The notes below the pieces were generated by a model. That model was given only the letters and a program-made list of their open reading frames with translations. It was not told the DNA's origin and searched no databases. From Sphingomonas liriopis (lineage in GTDB: Bacteria > Pseudomonadota > Alphaproteobacteria > Sphingomonadales > Sphingomonadaceae), in NCBI RefSeq assembly GCF_024211255.1, contig NZ_JAMLDY010000008.1, positions 103,179 through 167,178 on the forward strand: DNA of 64,000 nucleotides, given 5' to 3'. Below are positions 26,107-35,562 of this stretch, piece after piece. Both the position numbers and the translations under genes were made by a program. The first letter of the stretch is position 1. Each line of letters begins with the position of its first letter.

Positions 26107-26937
26107 ATGGCCGATACGACCCCCGACACCGACAGCGACGACGATCTGGAAGCGGCCGACGCCAAGGACCTGCATCGCGTCGTCCGCGAAGAGGGCGAGG
26201 CGGAATTGCGCCGCCCGGCGATGTCGCTCGGCTGGTCGGGCTTCGCCGCGGGGCTGGCGATCAGCATCTCGCTGGTGACCGAGGCGGCGCTGCATGCCGC
26301 ACTACCCGATGCGCCGTGGCGCGATCTGGTGGTGGGCCTGGGCTATCCGGTCGGCTTCCTCGTCGTCATCCTCGGGCGGATGCAGCTGTTCACCGAAAGC
26401 ACGATCACCGCGATGCTGCCGCTCGTCACGCGGCCATCGCGCTGGGCGCTGGCGCGGACGCTGCGGCTGTGGGGCATCGTGTTGACCGCGAACCTGTGCG
26501 GCACCGCGCTTGCCGGACTCGCCATCGCCAGCGGCGCGCTGGGCGATACGGAAATCCGCGAGGCGGCGCTGACGATCTCCGCCGGGATCACCGAATTGTC
26601 GCCGGGGCGCACCTTCGTCAACGCAATCCCCGCGGGGTTCATGATCGCGATCCTCGCCTGGGCGCTGCCCAATGCGCGCGAACAGAGCGTCGCGGTGATC
26701 GTCGCCTTCACCTATGTCCTCACCATCGCCGGGTTCAGCCATTCGATCGTCGGATCGGATCAGGCGTTCCTGCTGCTGTTCGCCGGGCAGACCGGGATAT
26801 GGCAGACGTTCGGCCAGCTGGTCGCGCCTGCGGTGCTCGGCAATCTTCTGGGCGGGGCGGGCATCTTCGCGCTGCTCGCCCATGCGCAGGTCCGCGGCGA
26901 GATGCCGTCCACGAGCACCGGGAAAGACGACCGATGA
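26107..26937 (+). CDS. formate/nitrite transporter family channel, YfdC-like
   Basis: A 276-residue inner-membrane protein with six hydrophobic segments and an acidic N-terminal tail (DTDSDDDLEAADAKD). Markers of the FNT fold are AGLAISISLVTEAAL, GRMQLFTESTITAMLPL, LCGTALAGLA, AIPAGFMIAILAWALP and GNLLGGAGIFALL. The NAREQS stretch and loop lengths match the YfdC branch, whose substrate is not known. It ends with ATGA overlap into the PAP2 gene, so the two are translationally coupled. Confidence 0.87.
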   Translation: MADTTPDTDSDDDLEAADAKDLHRVVREEGEAELRRPAMSLGWSGFAAGLAISISLVTEAALHAALPDAPWRDLVVGLGYPVGFLVVILGRMQLFTESTITAMLPLVTRPSRWALARTLRLWGIVLTANLCGTALAGLAIASGALGDTEIREAALTISAGITELSPGRTFVNAIPAGFMIAILAWALPNAREQSVAVIVAFTYVLTIAGFSHSIVGSDQAFLLLFAGQTGIWQTFGQLVAPAVLGNLLGGAGIFALLAHAQVRGEMPSTSTGKDDR

Positions 26938-27518
26938 GCAAGACCGCCAAGGCCGCGAAACAGACCGCGAAGGCGGATCGCGACGTCACCCACCGCGCGG
27001 CGGAGCACCGCGACGCGCTGCCGGTGCGGATCGCCGGTTTCCTGGGCGAGGCGGCGGACCAGCCGCAGCTGATCGCCGCATCGATCGGCACGATCGCGAT
27101 CGGACTGATCGGCCGCCGCCCCGACCTGGTCCGCGGCGGCGCACGGATGCTGGCCGCACATCTGGTGGCGACCGCGACCAAGGCGACGATCAAGCACACG
27201 ATCGACCGCGCGCGCCCGGCCAAGGCGCTGGCCGACGGCAAGACGCAATTCCACCGCGGCGACAGCGACGACCACGCGCTCAATTCCTTTCCCTCCGGCC
27301 ATACCGCCGGCGCGGTGGCGGTGGCGCGCGCCGCCTCGCGCGAGATCGACGGCGCCGCCGGCCCTGCGGCGCTCGGCGTCGGCGCGGTCGCGGCGATCCA
27401 GCCGGTAGCGGGCAACCATTATCTGTCCGACGTCATCGTCGGCGGTGCGATCGGCTGGGCGGCGGAGGCGCTGGTCGATGCCGTCTTCGACCGGATCGCC
27501 CCCAAGCGTCCTGCCTGA
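26934..27518 (+). CDS. PAP2 family phosphatase
   Basis: A 194-residue membrane-associated lipid phosphatase. The three PAP2 motifs are KHTIDRARP, FPSGHT and the HYLSDVIVG region with catalytic His. The N-terminus is Lys/Ala-rich and charged, and only moderately hydrophobic helices follow, so it is a compact member. Likely substrates are phosphatidate- or polyprenyl-type phosphates. Its ATG overlaps the FNT gene stop. Confidence 0.85.
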   Translation: MSKTAKAAKQTAKADRDVTHRAAEHRDALPVRIAGFLGEAADQPQLIAASIGTIAIGLIGRRPDLVRGGARMLAAHLVATATKATIKHTIDRARPAKALADGKTQFHRGDSDDHALNSFPSGHTAGAVAVARAASREIDGAAGPAALGVGAVAAIQPVAGNHYLSDVIVGGAIGWAAEALVDAVFDRIAPKRPA

Positions 27519-27580
27519 CCTGAGGCATCGCCGTCGCGGGTCTTCACGTTGCGGTCATACTTTCGTGCGATGATCCGGCC

Positions 27581-27925
27581 ATGGAAGACGCCGCCGATTT
27601 TCAGCGTGAAGCGCGTCGCAGCGTCATCGTGCGCGCGCTCGTCACCGCACCCGGGGGACAGCCGGTCGAACGCCGGGTGCGCAACCTGTCGCGATCGGGC
27701 GGCTGTATCGAACAGTTCGGCGAGCTGGCGATCGGCATGACCGTGACGTTGCACATGGGGACGTTCACCGCGCTCGGCGCGCAGGTGCAATGGGTCACCG
27801 ATCGCCTTGCCGGGCTGCAGTTCGACGAGACGATCGACCTCGACGAGGCGCGCAAGCCGCGCGGCACGGGCGTGGTCGCCAAATCGGGGTGGATGGCCGA
27901 TATCAACGACGCCTATCGCCGCTGA
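27581..27925 (+). CDS. PilZ domain protein
   Basis: A 114-residue protein consisting of one PilZ domain, a c-di-GMP receptor fold. The N-terminal Arg region (FQREARRSVIV) and NLSRSGGCIE (D/N-x-S-x-x-G) are the ligand-binding parts; VQWVTDRLAGLQF ends the barrel. The first motif deviates from the ideal R-x3-R, so ligand binding needs testing. It stands alone, convergent with the malic enzyme gene, 21 bp apart. Confidence 0.8.
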   Translation: MEDAADFQREARRSVIVRALVTAPGGQPVERRVRNLSRSGGCIEQFGELAIGMTVTLHMGTFTALGAQVQWVTDRLAGLQFDETIDLDEARKPRGTGVVAKSGWMADINDAYRR

Positions 27926-27946
27926 GCCACCGCCCACCCCTGTCTC

Positions 27947-30205
27947 TCAGCGCGCAATGCCCCCTGCGGCCAGCACCGCCAGTGTCACCAGCTCGCTCGC
28001 GGTCGAGGTCATCGGCGCGATCTGCACCGGTTTCTCCATGCCGACCAGCATCGGCCCGATCACGCTGTCGCCACCCAGTTCACGCAGCAGCTTGGCGGCG
28101 ATATGCGCCGATTGCAGGCCGGGCATGATGAGGATGTTGGCAGGACCCGACAGCCGCGCGAACGGATAGTTCGCCAGCTGCCTGGGATTAAGCGCGACGT
28201 CGGGCGGCATCTCGCCTTCATATTCGAAGCCGACGTTGCGCCCATCGAGTACCGACACGGCATCGCGAATATTGTCGACCCACGCGCCCTTCGGGTTGCC
28301 GAAGGTCGAATAGCTCAGCATCGCAACACGCGGTTCGTGACCCATGCGGCGCGCGACCTGCGCGGTCTGTTCGGCGAAATCGGCGAGTTGTTCGCCGGTC
28401 GGGCGTTCGTTGACCGTGGTGTCGGCGATGAACACGGTATGGCTCTGGCCGACCAGCACGTGGATGCCGAACGGGGTGCGGCCCGGCTCGGGATCGATCA
28501 CACGCTTCACCTGCCGCATCGATTCGGCCCAGGTCCGGGTGATCCCGGTTATCATCACGTCCGCCTCGCCGAGCTGGAGGAGTGCGGAGCCGAAGACGTT
28601 GCGATCCTGGTTGATCATCCGTTCGACATCGCGGCGCAGGTAACCGCGACGCTGGAGCCGCGCGTAGACGAAATCGACCATCTTCGGGACCAGCGGCGAA
28701 TGGCGGCTGTTATGGACTTCATATTCCTGCGGATTGGCGACGCCCAGCGCCTTCAGCCGGTCATACACGTCGTCGCGTCCGACCAGCACCGGCGTACCAT
28801 AGCCGCCCTCCTTGAACGAAATGGCGGCGCGCAGCACGACTTCTTCCTCGCCTTCGGCGAACAGCACGCGCTTCGGTCGCGCTCGCGCGCCCTCATAGGC
28901 GAGGCTGAGCACCGACGTCGTCGGATTGAGCCGCGCGCGCAACGTCTGGCGATAGGCGTCCATGTCGAGGATCGGCCTGATCGCCACCCCCGAATCCATC
29001 GCCGCCTTGGCCACCGCGGTCGGCACCAGTTCCATCAGCCGCGGATCGAAGGGCGACGGAATGATATATTCGGGGCCGAAGCTGTGCTGCACGCCATAGG
29101 CGACCGCGACCTCTTCGGGCACGCGCTGGCGCGCCAGTTCGGCGATCGCATTGGCGGCGGCGATCTTCATCGCGTCGTTGATCCCCGTCGCGCGCACGTC
29201 GAGCGCACCGCGGAAAATGAACGGGAAGCAGATCACGTTGTTGACCTGATTGGGATAATCGGACCGTCCGGTGGCGACGATCGCATCGGGCCGCGCGGCC
29301 TTGGCCAGTTCCGGGCGGATTTCCGGCTCGGGATTGGCCATCGCGAAGATGATCGGCGACGGCGCCATGTCCTTGACCATCTCCGGCTTGAGCGCACCCG
29401 CCGCCGACAGTCCCAGGAACATGTCCGCGCCGTGCAGCGCCTCGGTCAGGGTGCGGCGGTCGGTGACCGCGGCATGCGCCGACTGCCACTGGTTGACGTC
29501 CTCTCGCCCCTGATAGATCACGCCGGTACGGTCGCACATGATGACGTTGTCGTGGCGCACGCCCATCGCCTTCATCAGCTCGGTGCACGCGATCGCCGCC
29601 GCGCCCGCGCCGTTGACGACGATCTTCACCTCATCCAGCCGGCGGCCGGTCAGCAGGCAGGCGTTGATGAGCCCCGCGGCGCAGATGATCGCGGTGCCGT
29701 GTTGGTCGTCATGGAAGACGGGGATGTTCATCCGCTCGCGCAGCGTCTGCTCGATGATGAAGCATTCGGGCGCCTTGATATCTTCGAGGTTGATGCCGCC
29801 GAAGGTCGGCTCCATCAGCTCGACCGCGTCGATGAAGCGGTCGACATCCTCGGTCTTCAACTCGATATCGATCGAATCGACGTCGGCGAAGCGCTTGAAG
29901 AGCACCGCCTTGCCCTCCATCACCGGCTTCGACGCCAGCGCGCCGAGATTGCCCATGCCGAGGATCGCGGTGCCGTTGGAGATGACGGCGACGAGATTGC
30001 CCTTGGCCGTATAGTCGTACGCGGTGGCGGGATCGTCGGCGATCGCCTGCACCGGCACCGCGACACCGGGCGAATAGGCGAGCGCGAGGTCGCGCTGCGT
30101 CGCCATCGGTTTCGACGCGATGATCTCGATCTTGCCCGGACGCCCCTCCGAATGGAACAGCAGTGCCTCGCGCTCGGAGAACTGGATGGACGCTTCGTCG
30201 GACAT
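27947..30205 (-). CDS. maeB: NADP-dependent malic enzyme with phosphotransacetylase-like domain
   Basis: A 752-residue two-domain protein. The N-terminal malic enzyme part (about 1-430) contains AYSPGVAVP, FHDDQHGTAII and the NADP-binding VNGAGAAAIA. The C-terminal part (about 431-752) resembles phosphate acetyltransferase (LFAEGEEEVVLRAA, SGPANILIMPGLQSAHIAAKLL) and is regulatory in studied homologues, where acetyl-CoA inhibits. Reaction: malate to pyruvate with NADP reduction. Length is normal. Divergent from the toxin-antitoxin genes. Confidence 0.95.
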   Translation of the reverse strand: MSDEASIQFSEREALLFHSEGRPGKIEIIASKPMATQRDLALAYSPGVAVPVQAIADDPATAYDYTAKGNLVAVISNGTAILGMGNLGALASKPVMEGKAVLFKRFADVDSIDIELKTEDVDRFIDAVELMEPTFGGINLEDIKAPECFIIEQTLRERMNIPVFHDDQHGTAIICAAGLINACLLTGRRLDEVKIVVNGAGAAAIACTELMKAMGVRHDNVIMCDRTGVIYQGREDVNQWQSAHAAVTDRRTLTEALHGADMFLGLSAAGALKPEMVKDMAPSPIIFAMANPEPEIRPELAKAARPDAIVATGRSDYPNQVNNVICFPFIFRGALDVRATGINDAMKIAAANAIAELARQRVPEEVAVAYGVQHSFGPEYIIPSPFDPRLMELVPTAVAKAAMDSGVAIRPILDMDAYRQTLRARLNPTTSVLSLAYEGARARPKRVLFAEGEEEVVLRAAISFKEGGYGTPVLVGRDDVYDRLKALGVANPQEYEVHNSRHSPLVPKMVDFVYARLQRRGYLRRDVERMINQDRNVFGSALLQLGEADVMITGITRTWAESMRQVKRVIDPEPGRTPFGIHVLVGQSHTVFIADTTVNERPTGEQLADFAEQTAQVARRMGHEPRVAMLSYSTFGNPKGAWVDNIRDAVSVLDGRNVGFEYEGEMPPDVALNPRQLANYPFARLSGPANILIMPGLQSAHIAAKLLRELGGDSVIGPMLVGMEKPVQIAPMTSTASELVTLAVLAAGGIAR

Positions 30206-30293
30206 GGGACCTCGGCTGCCGGAAGGACACTACGGCTCTTGACCGGTTCGGGCCGGGCTTTCAACCCAAAGGCGGAATGGTTATGGTCGCGGC

Positions 30294-30482
30294 ATGAAGC
30301 ATGAAGCCGACATCGCCTCGCGAACGCGTCGCCTTCCCGACGCGAAAGATTTTGCGCGCGCGAAGGCAATGCATGCCGCCGGCGAGGGCGTCGAGCATAT
30401 CGTCGTCGGACAATGGCTGCTGACGTGGGGAAAGCCGGGCCGCAAGGACTTCGAGGATTGGCTTCAAGACCAGAATGGCTGA
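30294..30482 (+). CDS. putative short antitoxin
   Basis: A 62-residue protein immediately ahead of a RelE/ParE toxin gene, overlapping it by 8 bases. It does not show a recognisable ribbon-helix-helix or Phd domain. The second half reads EGVEHIVVGQWLLTWGKPG, then KDFEDWL; a WL-x-TWG motif of this kind is reminiscent of other short antitoxins, but I cannot name a family. The order antitoxin-toxin and overlap are typical of type II modules. Confidence 0.6.
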   Translation: MKHEADIASRTRRLPDAKDFARAKAMHAAGEGVEHIVVGQWLLTWGKPGRKDFEDWLQDQNG

Positions 30483-30753
30483 CGTCATCTGGGATCGCGC
30501 TGCTCTGGCGGACCTGAACCAAACCATCGCATATATCGAGCAATTCGATGCCGAGGCCGCCGACCGGATCGGTACGCGCCTCTTCGACCTTGGCGAGAGC
30601 CTGGCACAATTTCCGCATCGAGGACGAAGAGTGGGACGCACGCATCGCGAGATGACGAACGTGCCGCCCTATATATTACGCTACACCGTGAAGGGTGATC
30701 TGGTCACGATCCTCGGCATTCGGCATGGCGCCCGCCAACCCGATACAGACTGA
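30475..30753 (+). CDS. type II toxin, RelE/ParE family
   Basis: A 92-residue ParE/RelE-superfamily protein. VIWDRAALADLNQTIAYIEQF is the N-terminal strand and two-helix hairpin; GESLAQFPHRGRRV is the loop; PYILRYTVKGDLVTILGIRHGAR is the terminal beta hairpin. This shape fits ParE-like toxins (gyrase) more than RelE (mRNA cleavage), but target is not decidable. The mutS start follows only 5 bases after the stop. Confidence 0.85.
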   Translation: MADVIWDRAALADLNQTIAYIEQFDAEAADRIGTRLFDLGESLAQFPHRGRRVGRTHREMTNVPPYILRYTVKGDLVTILGIRHGARQPDTD

Positions 30754-30758
30754 ATTTC

Positions 30759-33359
30759 ATGACATCCACCCCCACCCCGATGATGGCGCAATACCTCAGC
30801 CTGAAGGCGGAGGCGGAAGATTGCCTGCTGTTCTACCGCATGGGCGATTTCTTCGAAATGTTCTTCGAGGATGCACGGATCGCGGCGCAAGTACTCGACA
30901 TCGCGCTGACCTCGCGTGGGGAGCATGACGGCGACAAGATCCCGATGTGCGGCGTGCCGGTCCATGCCGCGACCGCGTATCTGCAGCGGCTCATCAAGGC
31001 GGGGCATCGCGTCGCGATCGCCGAACAGACCGAGACGCCGGCGCAGGCCAAGGCGCGCGGCGGGTACAAGGCACTGGTCGCTCGCGGGATCGTCCGTGTC
31101 GTTACCGCGGGAACGCTGACCGAAGAAGCGCTGCTCGACGCGCGATCCGACAATTGGTGCGTCGCGGTCGGCGAGGCGGCGGGGGCGGTGGCGATCGCCG
31201 CCGCCGATGTCTCGACCGGGCGGTTCGAGGTGATCGACTGTTCCGTCGATGCGCTCGGAGCCGAGCTGGCGCGGCTCGGCGCGGCGGAGGTGGTGGCGTC
31301 GGAGGCGGGGGAGCAGGCGGGTGCGGCGACGACGCTGCGCCCCAGACAGACGTTCGAGAGCGGCAACGGCGAGACGCGGTTGAAGGCGCTGTTCGGCGTC
31401 GGGACGCTCGACGGGTTCGGCCAGTTCAGCCGCGCCGGGCTCGCCGCCGCCGGTGGGCTGGTCGCCTATCTGGAGCATACCGCCAAGGGCGCCCTGCCCT
31501 TCCTTCGCCCCCCGCGGCTCAGCCAGGCCGCCGAGACGATGGCGATCGATGCCGCGACGCGCGATAGCCTGGAGCTGACCTGCACCACCGGCGGGCAGCG
31601 CAAGGGCAGCCTGCTCGACTGTATCGACCGCACGGTGACGGGCGCGGGCGCGCGGCTGCTGGCGAGCGACCTCGGCGCGCCGCTGATGGACAAGACGGAA
31701 ATCGACGCGCGGCTCGATCTCGTCCAGCATTTCCATGACGCCGCCGGCCAGCGCGAACAGGTCCGGGCGGCGTTGCGGGCGCTGCCCGATATCGGCCGGG
31801 CGCTGGGGCGGCTGGCGGCGGGGCGTGGCAGCCCGCGCGATCTCGGCCAGCTGCGCGACGGGCTCGACGGCGCATGGCATCTCGGTGAGCGGCTGGCGCA
31901 GATCGATGCGCCGCTGGCGCTGCTCGACCGGATCGCACCGCGGCTGCGCGGGCATGGCGCGCTGATCGACCTGCTCAAGCGCGCGCTCGTCCCCTCGCCG
32001 CCGATCGAGGCGAGCGACGGCGGCTATATCGCCGCGGGCTATGACGTCGCGCTCGACGAGCTGCGCGATACCGGCGCCGGCGGACGGCGCGCGATCGCCG
32101 CGCTTGAGGCGGAGATGAAGGCGGCGACCGGGATTGCCGCGCTCAAGATCCGCCACAACAACGTGCTCGGCTATCACGTCGAGGTGCCCGCGCGCTCCGC
32201 CGATCCGCTGATGAAGCCCGACAGCGGCTTCACCCATCGGCAGACGCTGGCGGGTGTGGTCCGCTTCAACACGCCGGCGCTGCACGACGTCGCCACGCGG
32301 GTGTCTCAGTCCGGGGCGCATGCGCTCGCCGCCGAGGCTGCGCATTTGGAAGAGCTGACCGCCGCAGCACTGGCGCACCGCGAGGCGATCGCTGCCACCG
32401 CCGACGCGCTCGCCAGGATCGACGTCGCCGCGGCACTGGCGGAGCGCGCCGCGGAGGGGCAATGGGCGCGGCCGGCGCTGGCCGACCATCCCTGTTTCGA
32501 CGTTGTCGGCGGGCGGCATCCGGTGGTCGAGGCGGCGGTGGCGCGATCTGGCGACCGGTTCGTCGCCAACGACTGCACGCTGACACCCGACTCGCGGCTG
32601 TGGCTGGTGACGGGGCCGAACATGGGCGGCAAGTCGACCTTCCTTCGCCAGAACGCGCTGATCGCGGTGCTGGCGCAGGCGGGGAGCTATGTGCCCGCGA
32701 CCAGGGCGACGCTCGGGCTGGTCGACCGATTGTTCAGCCGGGTCGGCGCGTCGGACAATCTGGCGCGCGGGCGATCGACGTTCATGGTCGAGATGGTCGA
32801 GACCGCCGCGATCCTGGCGCAGGCGACGCCGAACAGCTTCGTCATCCTCGACGAGGTCGGTCGCGGCACCTCGACCTATGACGGGCTCGCCATCGCCTGG
32901 GCGGTGGTCGAGGCGATCCATGAGGATAATCGTTGCCGCTGCCTGTTCGCGACGCATTACCACGAACTGACCCGGCTGGCGGAGCGCTGCGAGGCGCTGA
33001 CGCTGCACCACGTCCGCGCGCGCGAGTGGAAGGGGGAGCTGGTGTTGCTCCACGAGCTTGGCCGGGGGCCGGCGGACCGCAGTTATGGGCTCGCCGTGGC
33101 GCGGCTGGCGGGGATGCCGCCGGCGACGGTCGCGCGGGCGAAGGCGGTGCTGGCGAAGCTGGAGGCGGGACGGGCGAAGACCGGCGGGCTGGCGGCGGGG
33201 CTGGACGACCTGCCGCTGTTCGCCGCCGCGCAGGTGGCGGAAGAGGAGACGTGCGATGCGATCAGGGCCGAGGTGGAAGGGCTGGACGTCGATGCGCTGA
33301 CGCCGCGGGAGGCGCTGGAGACGCTGTACCGGTTGAAGGCGTTGGCGCGGGAGGGGTGA
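30759..33359 (+). CDS. mutS: DNA mismatch repair protein MutS
   Basis: An 866-residue mismatch sensor ATPase. The mismatch-binding phenylalanine motif (GDFFEMFFEDA) is at the N-terminus; connector, lever and clamp domains follow; Walker A TGPNMGGKS is near residue 618 and FVILDEVGRGTSTYDG is Walker B/signature. The C-terminal dimerisation tail is present. No strong Shine-Dalgarno sequence precedes ATG 30759, and the toxin gene ends 5 bases upstream, so expression may depend on read-through from the toxin-antitoxin transcript. Confidence 0.98.
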   Translation: MTSTPTPMMAQYLSLKAEAEDCLLFYRMGDFFEMFFEDARIAAQVLDIALTSRGEHDGDKIPMCGVPVHAATAYLQRLIKAGHRVAIAEQTETPAQAKARGGYKALVARGIVRVVTAGTLTEEALLDARSDNWCVAVGEAAGAVAIAAADVSTGRFEVIDCSVDALGAELARLGAAEVVASEAGEQAGAATTLRPRQTFESGNGETRLKALFGVGTLDGFGQFSRAGLAAAGGLVAYLEHTAKGALPFLRPPRLSQAAETMAIDAATRDSLELTCTTGGQRKGSLLDCIDRTVTGAGARLLASDLGAPLMDKTEIDARLDLVQHFHDAAGQREQVRAALRALPDIGRALGRLAAGRGSPRDLGQLRDGLDGAWHLGERLAQIDAPLALLDRIAPRLRGHGALIDLLKRALVPSPPIEASDGGYIAAGYDVALDELRDTGAGGRRAIAALEAEMKAATGIAALKIRHNNVLGYHVEVPARSADPLMKPDSGFTHRQTLAGVVRFNTPALHDVATRVSQSGAHALAAEAAHLEELTAAALAHREAIAATADALARIDVAAALAERAAEGQWARPALADHPCFDVVGGRHPVVEAAVARSGDRFVANDCTLTPDSRLWLVTGPNMGGKSTFLRQNALIAVLAQAGSYVPATRATLGLVDRLFSRVGASDNLARGRSTFMVEMVETAAILAQATPNSFVILDEVGRGTSTYDGLAIAWAVVEAIHEDNRCRCLFATHYHELTRLAERCEALTLHHVRAREWKGELVLLHELGRGPADRSYGLAVARLAGMPPATVARAKAVLAKLEAGRAKTGGLAAGLDDLPLFAAAQVAEEETCDAIRAEVEGLDVDALTPREALETLYRLKALAREG

Positions 33360-33384
33360 CGGCTCCCCTGTTGTCGGGTGGAGC

Positions 33385-33420
33385 CGTCTCACCTGCCCCT
33401 CGACAGACTCAGGGCGAACG
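33385..33420. repeat. half element of the TTCGCCCTGAG family
   Basis: CCCCTCGACAGACTCAGGGC followed by GAACG matches one arm of the paired elements at 42610-42819. No partner arm is nearby, so it is a solo or decayed copy after mutS. Confidence 0.5.
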
Positions 33421-33456
33421 GGGGGTGGCGGGGTTGGCGAAACCCCAACATCCTTC

Positions 33457-33563
33457 GTCACCCCGGACTTGTTCCGGGGTCCACCCCGCGGCGAGGCATG
33501 AAACAAGAGGCTCAAGCCGTTACGCCTGCGGACGAGTGGACCCCGGAACAAGTCCGGGGTGAC
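33457..33563. repeat. GTCACCCCGGA-type paired inverted repeat
   Basis: Perfect 28-base arms beginning GTCACCCCGGACTTGTTCCG and ending ACAAGTCCGGGGTGAC lie about 50 bases apart between the convergent mutS and hslU genes. Confidence 0.85.
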
Positions 33564-33585
33564 GAGGGAATGGGGGAATGCGGAT

Positions 33586-34878
33586 CTACAGCACGAAGCG
33601 GCTGAGGTCCGTGTTGCGGGCGATGCCGGCGAGTTGCCTGTCGACGTACGCCGCGTCCACCGTCACCGGATCGCTGCGGTCCTCGGCGTCGAAGCTGACC
33701 TCCTCGAGCAGCTTTTCCATCACCGTCTGCAGGCGGCGGGCGCCGATGTTCTCGACCTGGCCGTTCACCTCGGCGGCGATGCGGGCGATGGCGGCGATGC
33801 CGTCTTCGGTGAAGCTCACCTGCGCGCCTTCGGTCGCCAGCAGCGCCTTGTATTGCGCGGGGAGCGACGCCTTGGTGTCCGACAGGATCGCGATGAAGTC
33901 CGCTTCGGTCAGGCCCTTCAATTCGACGCGGATCGGCAGGCGGCCCTGCAGTTCGGGGAGCAGGTCGCTCGGCTTGGCGACGTGGAAGGCGCCGCTGGCG
34001 ATGAAGAGGATATGGTCCGTCTTCATCGGCCCGTATTTGGTCGCCACCGTCGTGCCCTCGATCAGCGGCAAGAGGTCGCGCTGCACGCCTTCGCGGCTGA
34101 CCGATCCGCCGCGCACGTCGCTGACCGCGATCTTGTCGATCTCATCGAGGAAGACGATGCCGTTCGCCTCGGCGTCCGCCAGCGCGGTGCGGCTGACCTC
34201 GTCCTGGTCGAGGCGCTTGTCGGCCTCCTCCTCGACGAGCTTGTCCCAGGCGGCACGGACGGTGAGCTTGCGGCGCTTCAATTGCTGGCCGCCGCCGAAC
34301 GACTTCATCATCTCGCCGAGGTTGATCATCTGCGGGCCGGCGCCGGGGATCTCGAACGGGGTGGCGGGGGCCTGTTCCAGCTCGATCTCGATCTCCGTCG
34401 CATCGAGATGACCGTCGGCGAAGCGCTGCTTGAAGCTCTCGCGCGTCGCCTGGCTGCTGTCCTTGCCGACGAGCGCGTCGAGCAGGCGCTTCATCGCCGC
34501 CTCTTCCGCCTTGTCCTTCACCGCGATGCGGCGGCGTTCCTTCTCCAACCGGATCGCCTCCTCGACGAGGTCGCGGGCGATCTGTTCGACGTCGCGGCCG
34601 ACATAGCCGACCTCGGTGAACTTGGTCGCCTCCACCTTCACGAAGGGCGCGTCGGCGAGCTTGGCAAGGCGGCGGCTGATCTCGGTCTTGCCGCAGCCAG
34701 TCGGCCCGATCATCAGGATGTTCTTAGGCGTCACCTCGTCGCGCAGGTCGGCGGACAGCTGCTGGCGGCGCCAGCGGTTGCGCATCGCGACCGCGACCGC
34801 GCGCTTGGCGTCGGACTGGCCGATGATATGCGCGTCGAGCGCGGCGACGATCGCCTTGGGGGTGAGGTTCTGGTTCAT
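33586..34878 (-). CDS. hslU: HslU ATPase of the HslVU protease
   Basis: A 430-residue AAA+ unfoldase that feeds substrates to HslV. Walker A GPTGCGKT (58-65), the intermediate I domain (about 105-230) with [16 protein letters not shown], Walker B region [11 protein letters not shown], and the C-terminal helix LSRFVL that docks into HslV. The open frame continues upstream, but ATG 34878 ([11 protein letters not shown]) is the family start and follows GGAGG. It is 67 bp after hslV with two hairpins between. Confidence 0.97.
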   Translation of the reverse strand: MNQNLTPKAIVAALDAHIIGQSDAKRAVAVAMRNRWRRQQLSADLRDEVTPKNILMIGPTGCGKTEISRRLAKLADAPFVKVEATKFTEVGYVGRDVEQIARDLVEEAIRLEKERRRIAVKDKAEEAAMKRLLDALVGKDSSQATRESFKQRFADGHLDATEIEIELEQAPATPFEIPGAGPQMINLGEMMKSFGGGQQLKRRKLTVRAAWDKLVEEEADKRLDQDEVSRTALADAEANGIVFLDEIDKIAVSDVRGGSVSREGVQRDLLPLIEGTTVATKYGPMKTDHILFIASGAFHVAKPSDLLPELQGRLPIRVELKGLTEADFIAILSDTKASLPAQYKALLATEGAQVSFTEDGIAAIARIAAEVNGQVENIGARRLQTVMEKLLEEVSFDAEDRSDPVTVDAAYVDRQLAGIARNTDLSRFVL

Positions 34879-34890
34879 ACTCTGCTTGCC

Positions 34891-34906
34891 CTCCCCGGTC
34901 GGGGAG
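34891..34906. repeat. palindrome in the hslV-hslU gap
   Basis: CTCCCCGGTCGGGGAG can form a 6-bp stem with a 4-base loop. It is 13-28 bases before the hslU ATG and includes the Shine-Dalgarno-like GGAG, so it might reduce hslU translation when folded. Regulation is inference. Confidence 0.4.
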
Positions 34907-34909
34907 ACT

Positions 34910-34931
34910 GAAAGGTCACAAAAGTCACGCA
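34910..34931 (-). repeat. 22-nt intergenic motif, copy 2
   Basis: On the minus strand this is identical to 607-628. It directly follows hslV, and upstream of it CGCACA-CCCGCA-TGTGCG forms a perfect 6-bp stem-loop (34931-34948). Confidence 0.6.
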
Positions 34932-34945
34932 CATGCGGGTGTGCG

Positions 34946-35509
34946 TCAGGTCGTGCTGTCCATCACCTCGATCGTGGTGCGATCGTTGGTGTAGACGCAG
35001 ACCTCCGCGGCGATTCCCATCGCCTTGCGGCAGACGGTCTCAGCATCGGCCTCGTAGTCGACCAGCGCGCGGGCGGCGGCGAGCGCGTAATTGCCGCCGG
35101 AGCCGATCGCCGCGACGCCCGCCTCGGGTTCCAGCACGTCGCCGTTGCCGGTAAGGATCAGCGTGACGTCCTTGTCGGCGACGATCATCATCGCTTCGAG
35201 GTTGCGCAGGTATTTGTCGGTGCGCCAGTCCTTGGCGAGCTCGACCGCGGCGCGCATCAGCTTGCCCTGATGGCGTTCGAGCTTCGCCTCGAGCCGTTCG
35301 AACAGCGTGAAGGCGTCGGCGGTGGCGCCGGCGAAACCGCCGATCACCTGTCCGTCGGCGCCGAGGCGGCGGACCTTCTTCGCATTGGGCTTCATCACGG
35401 TCTGGCCCATCGAGACCTGGCCGTCGCCGATGACGACGACCTTGCCGTTGCGCCGGACCGACAGGATGGTGGTGCCATGCCAGACGGGCATGGAGTGGGA
35501 ATCGCTCAT
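34946..35509 (-). CDS. hslV: HslV peptidase of the HslVU protease
   Basis: A 187-residue threonine peptidase of the proteasome-like HslVU complex. After a 12-residue propeptide the catalytic Thr13 is in [23 protein letters not shown] and KVRRLG follow, and [15 protein letters not shown] is near the C-terminus. A propeptide of this length is usual in alphaproteobacteria. It is the promoter-proximal gene of hslVU. A CTACAT -10-like box (35518-35523, minus strand) lies very close to the ATG; I found no clear heat-shock (sigma-32) promoter. Confidence 0.97.
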   Translation of the reverse strand: MSDSHSMPVWHGTTILSVRRNGKVVVIGDGQVSMGQTVMKPNAKKVRRLGADGQVIGGFAGATADAFTLFERLEAKLERHQGKLMRAAVELAKDWRTDKYLRNLEAMMIVADKDVTLILTGNGDVLEPEAGVAAIGSGGNYALAAARALVDYEADAETVCRKAMGIAAEVCVYTNDRTTIEVMDSTT

Positions 35510-35562
35510 GGCTCGCGATGTAGGGTGTCGTTGCGGCGGGGCAACGGGGTGGGGCTTATTGG

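Noticed and set aside
30681..33551. Minus-strand open frame opposite mutS
   Set aside because: Same shadow pattern; no domain, and mutS is certain on the other strand.
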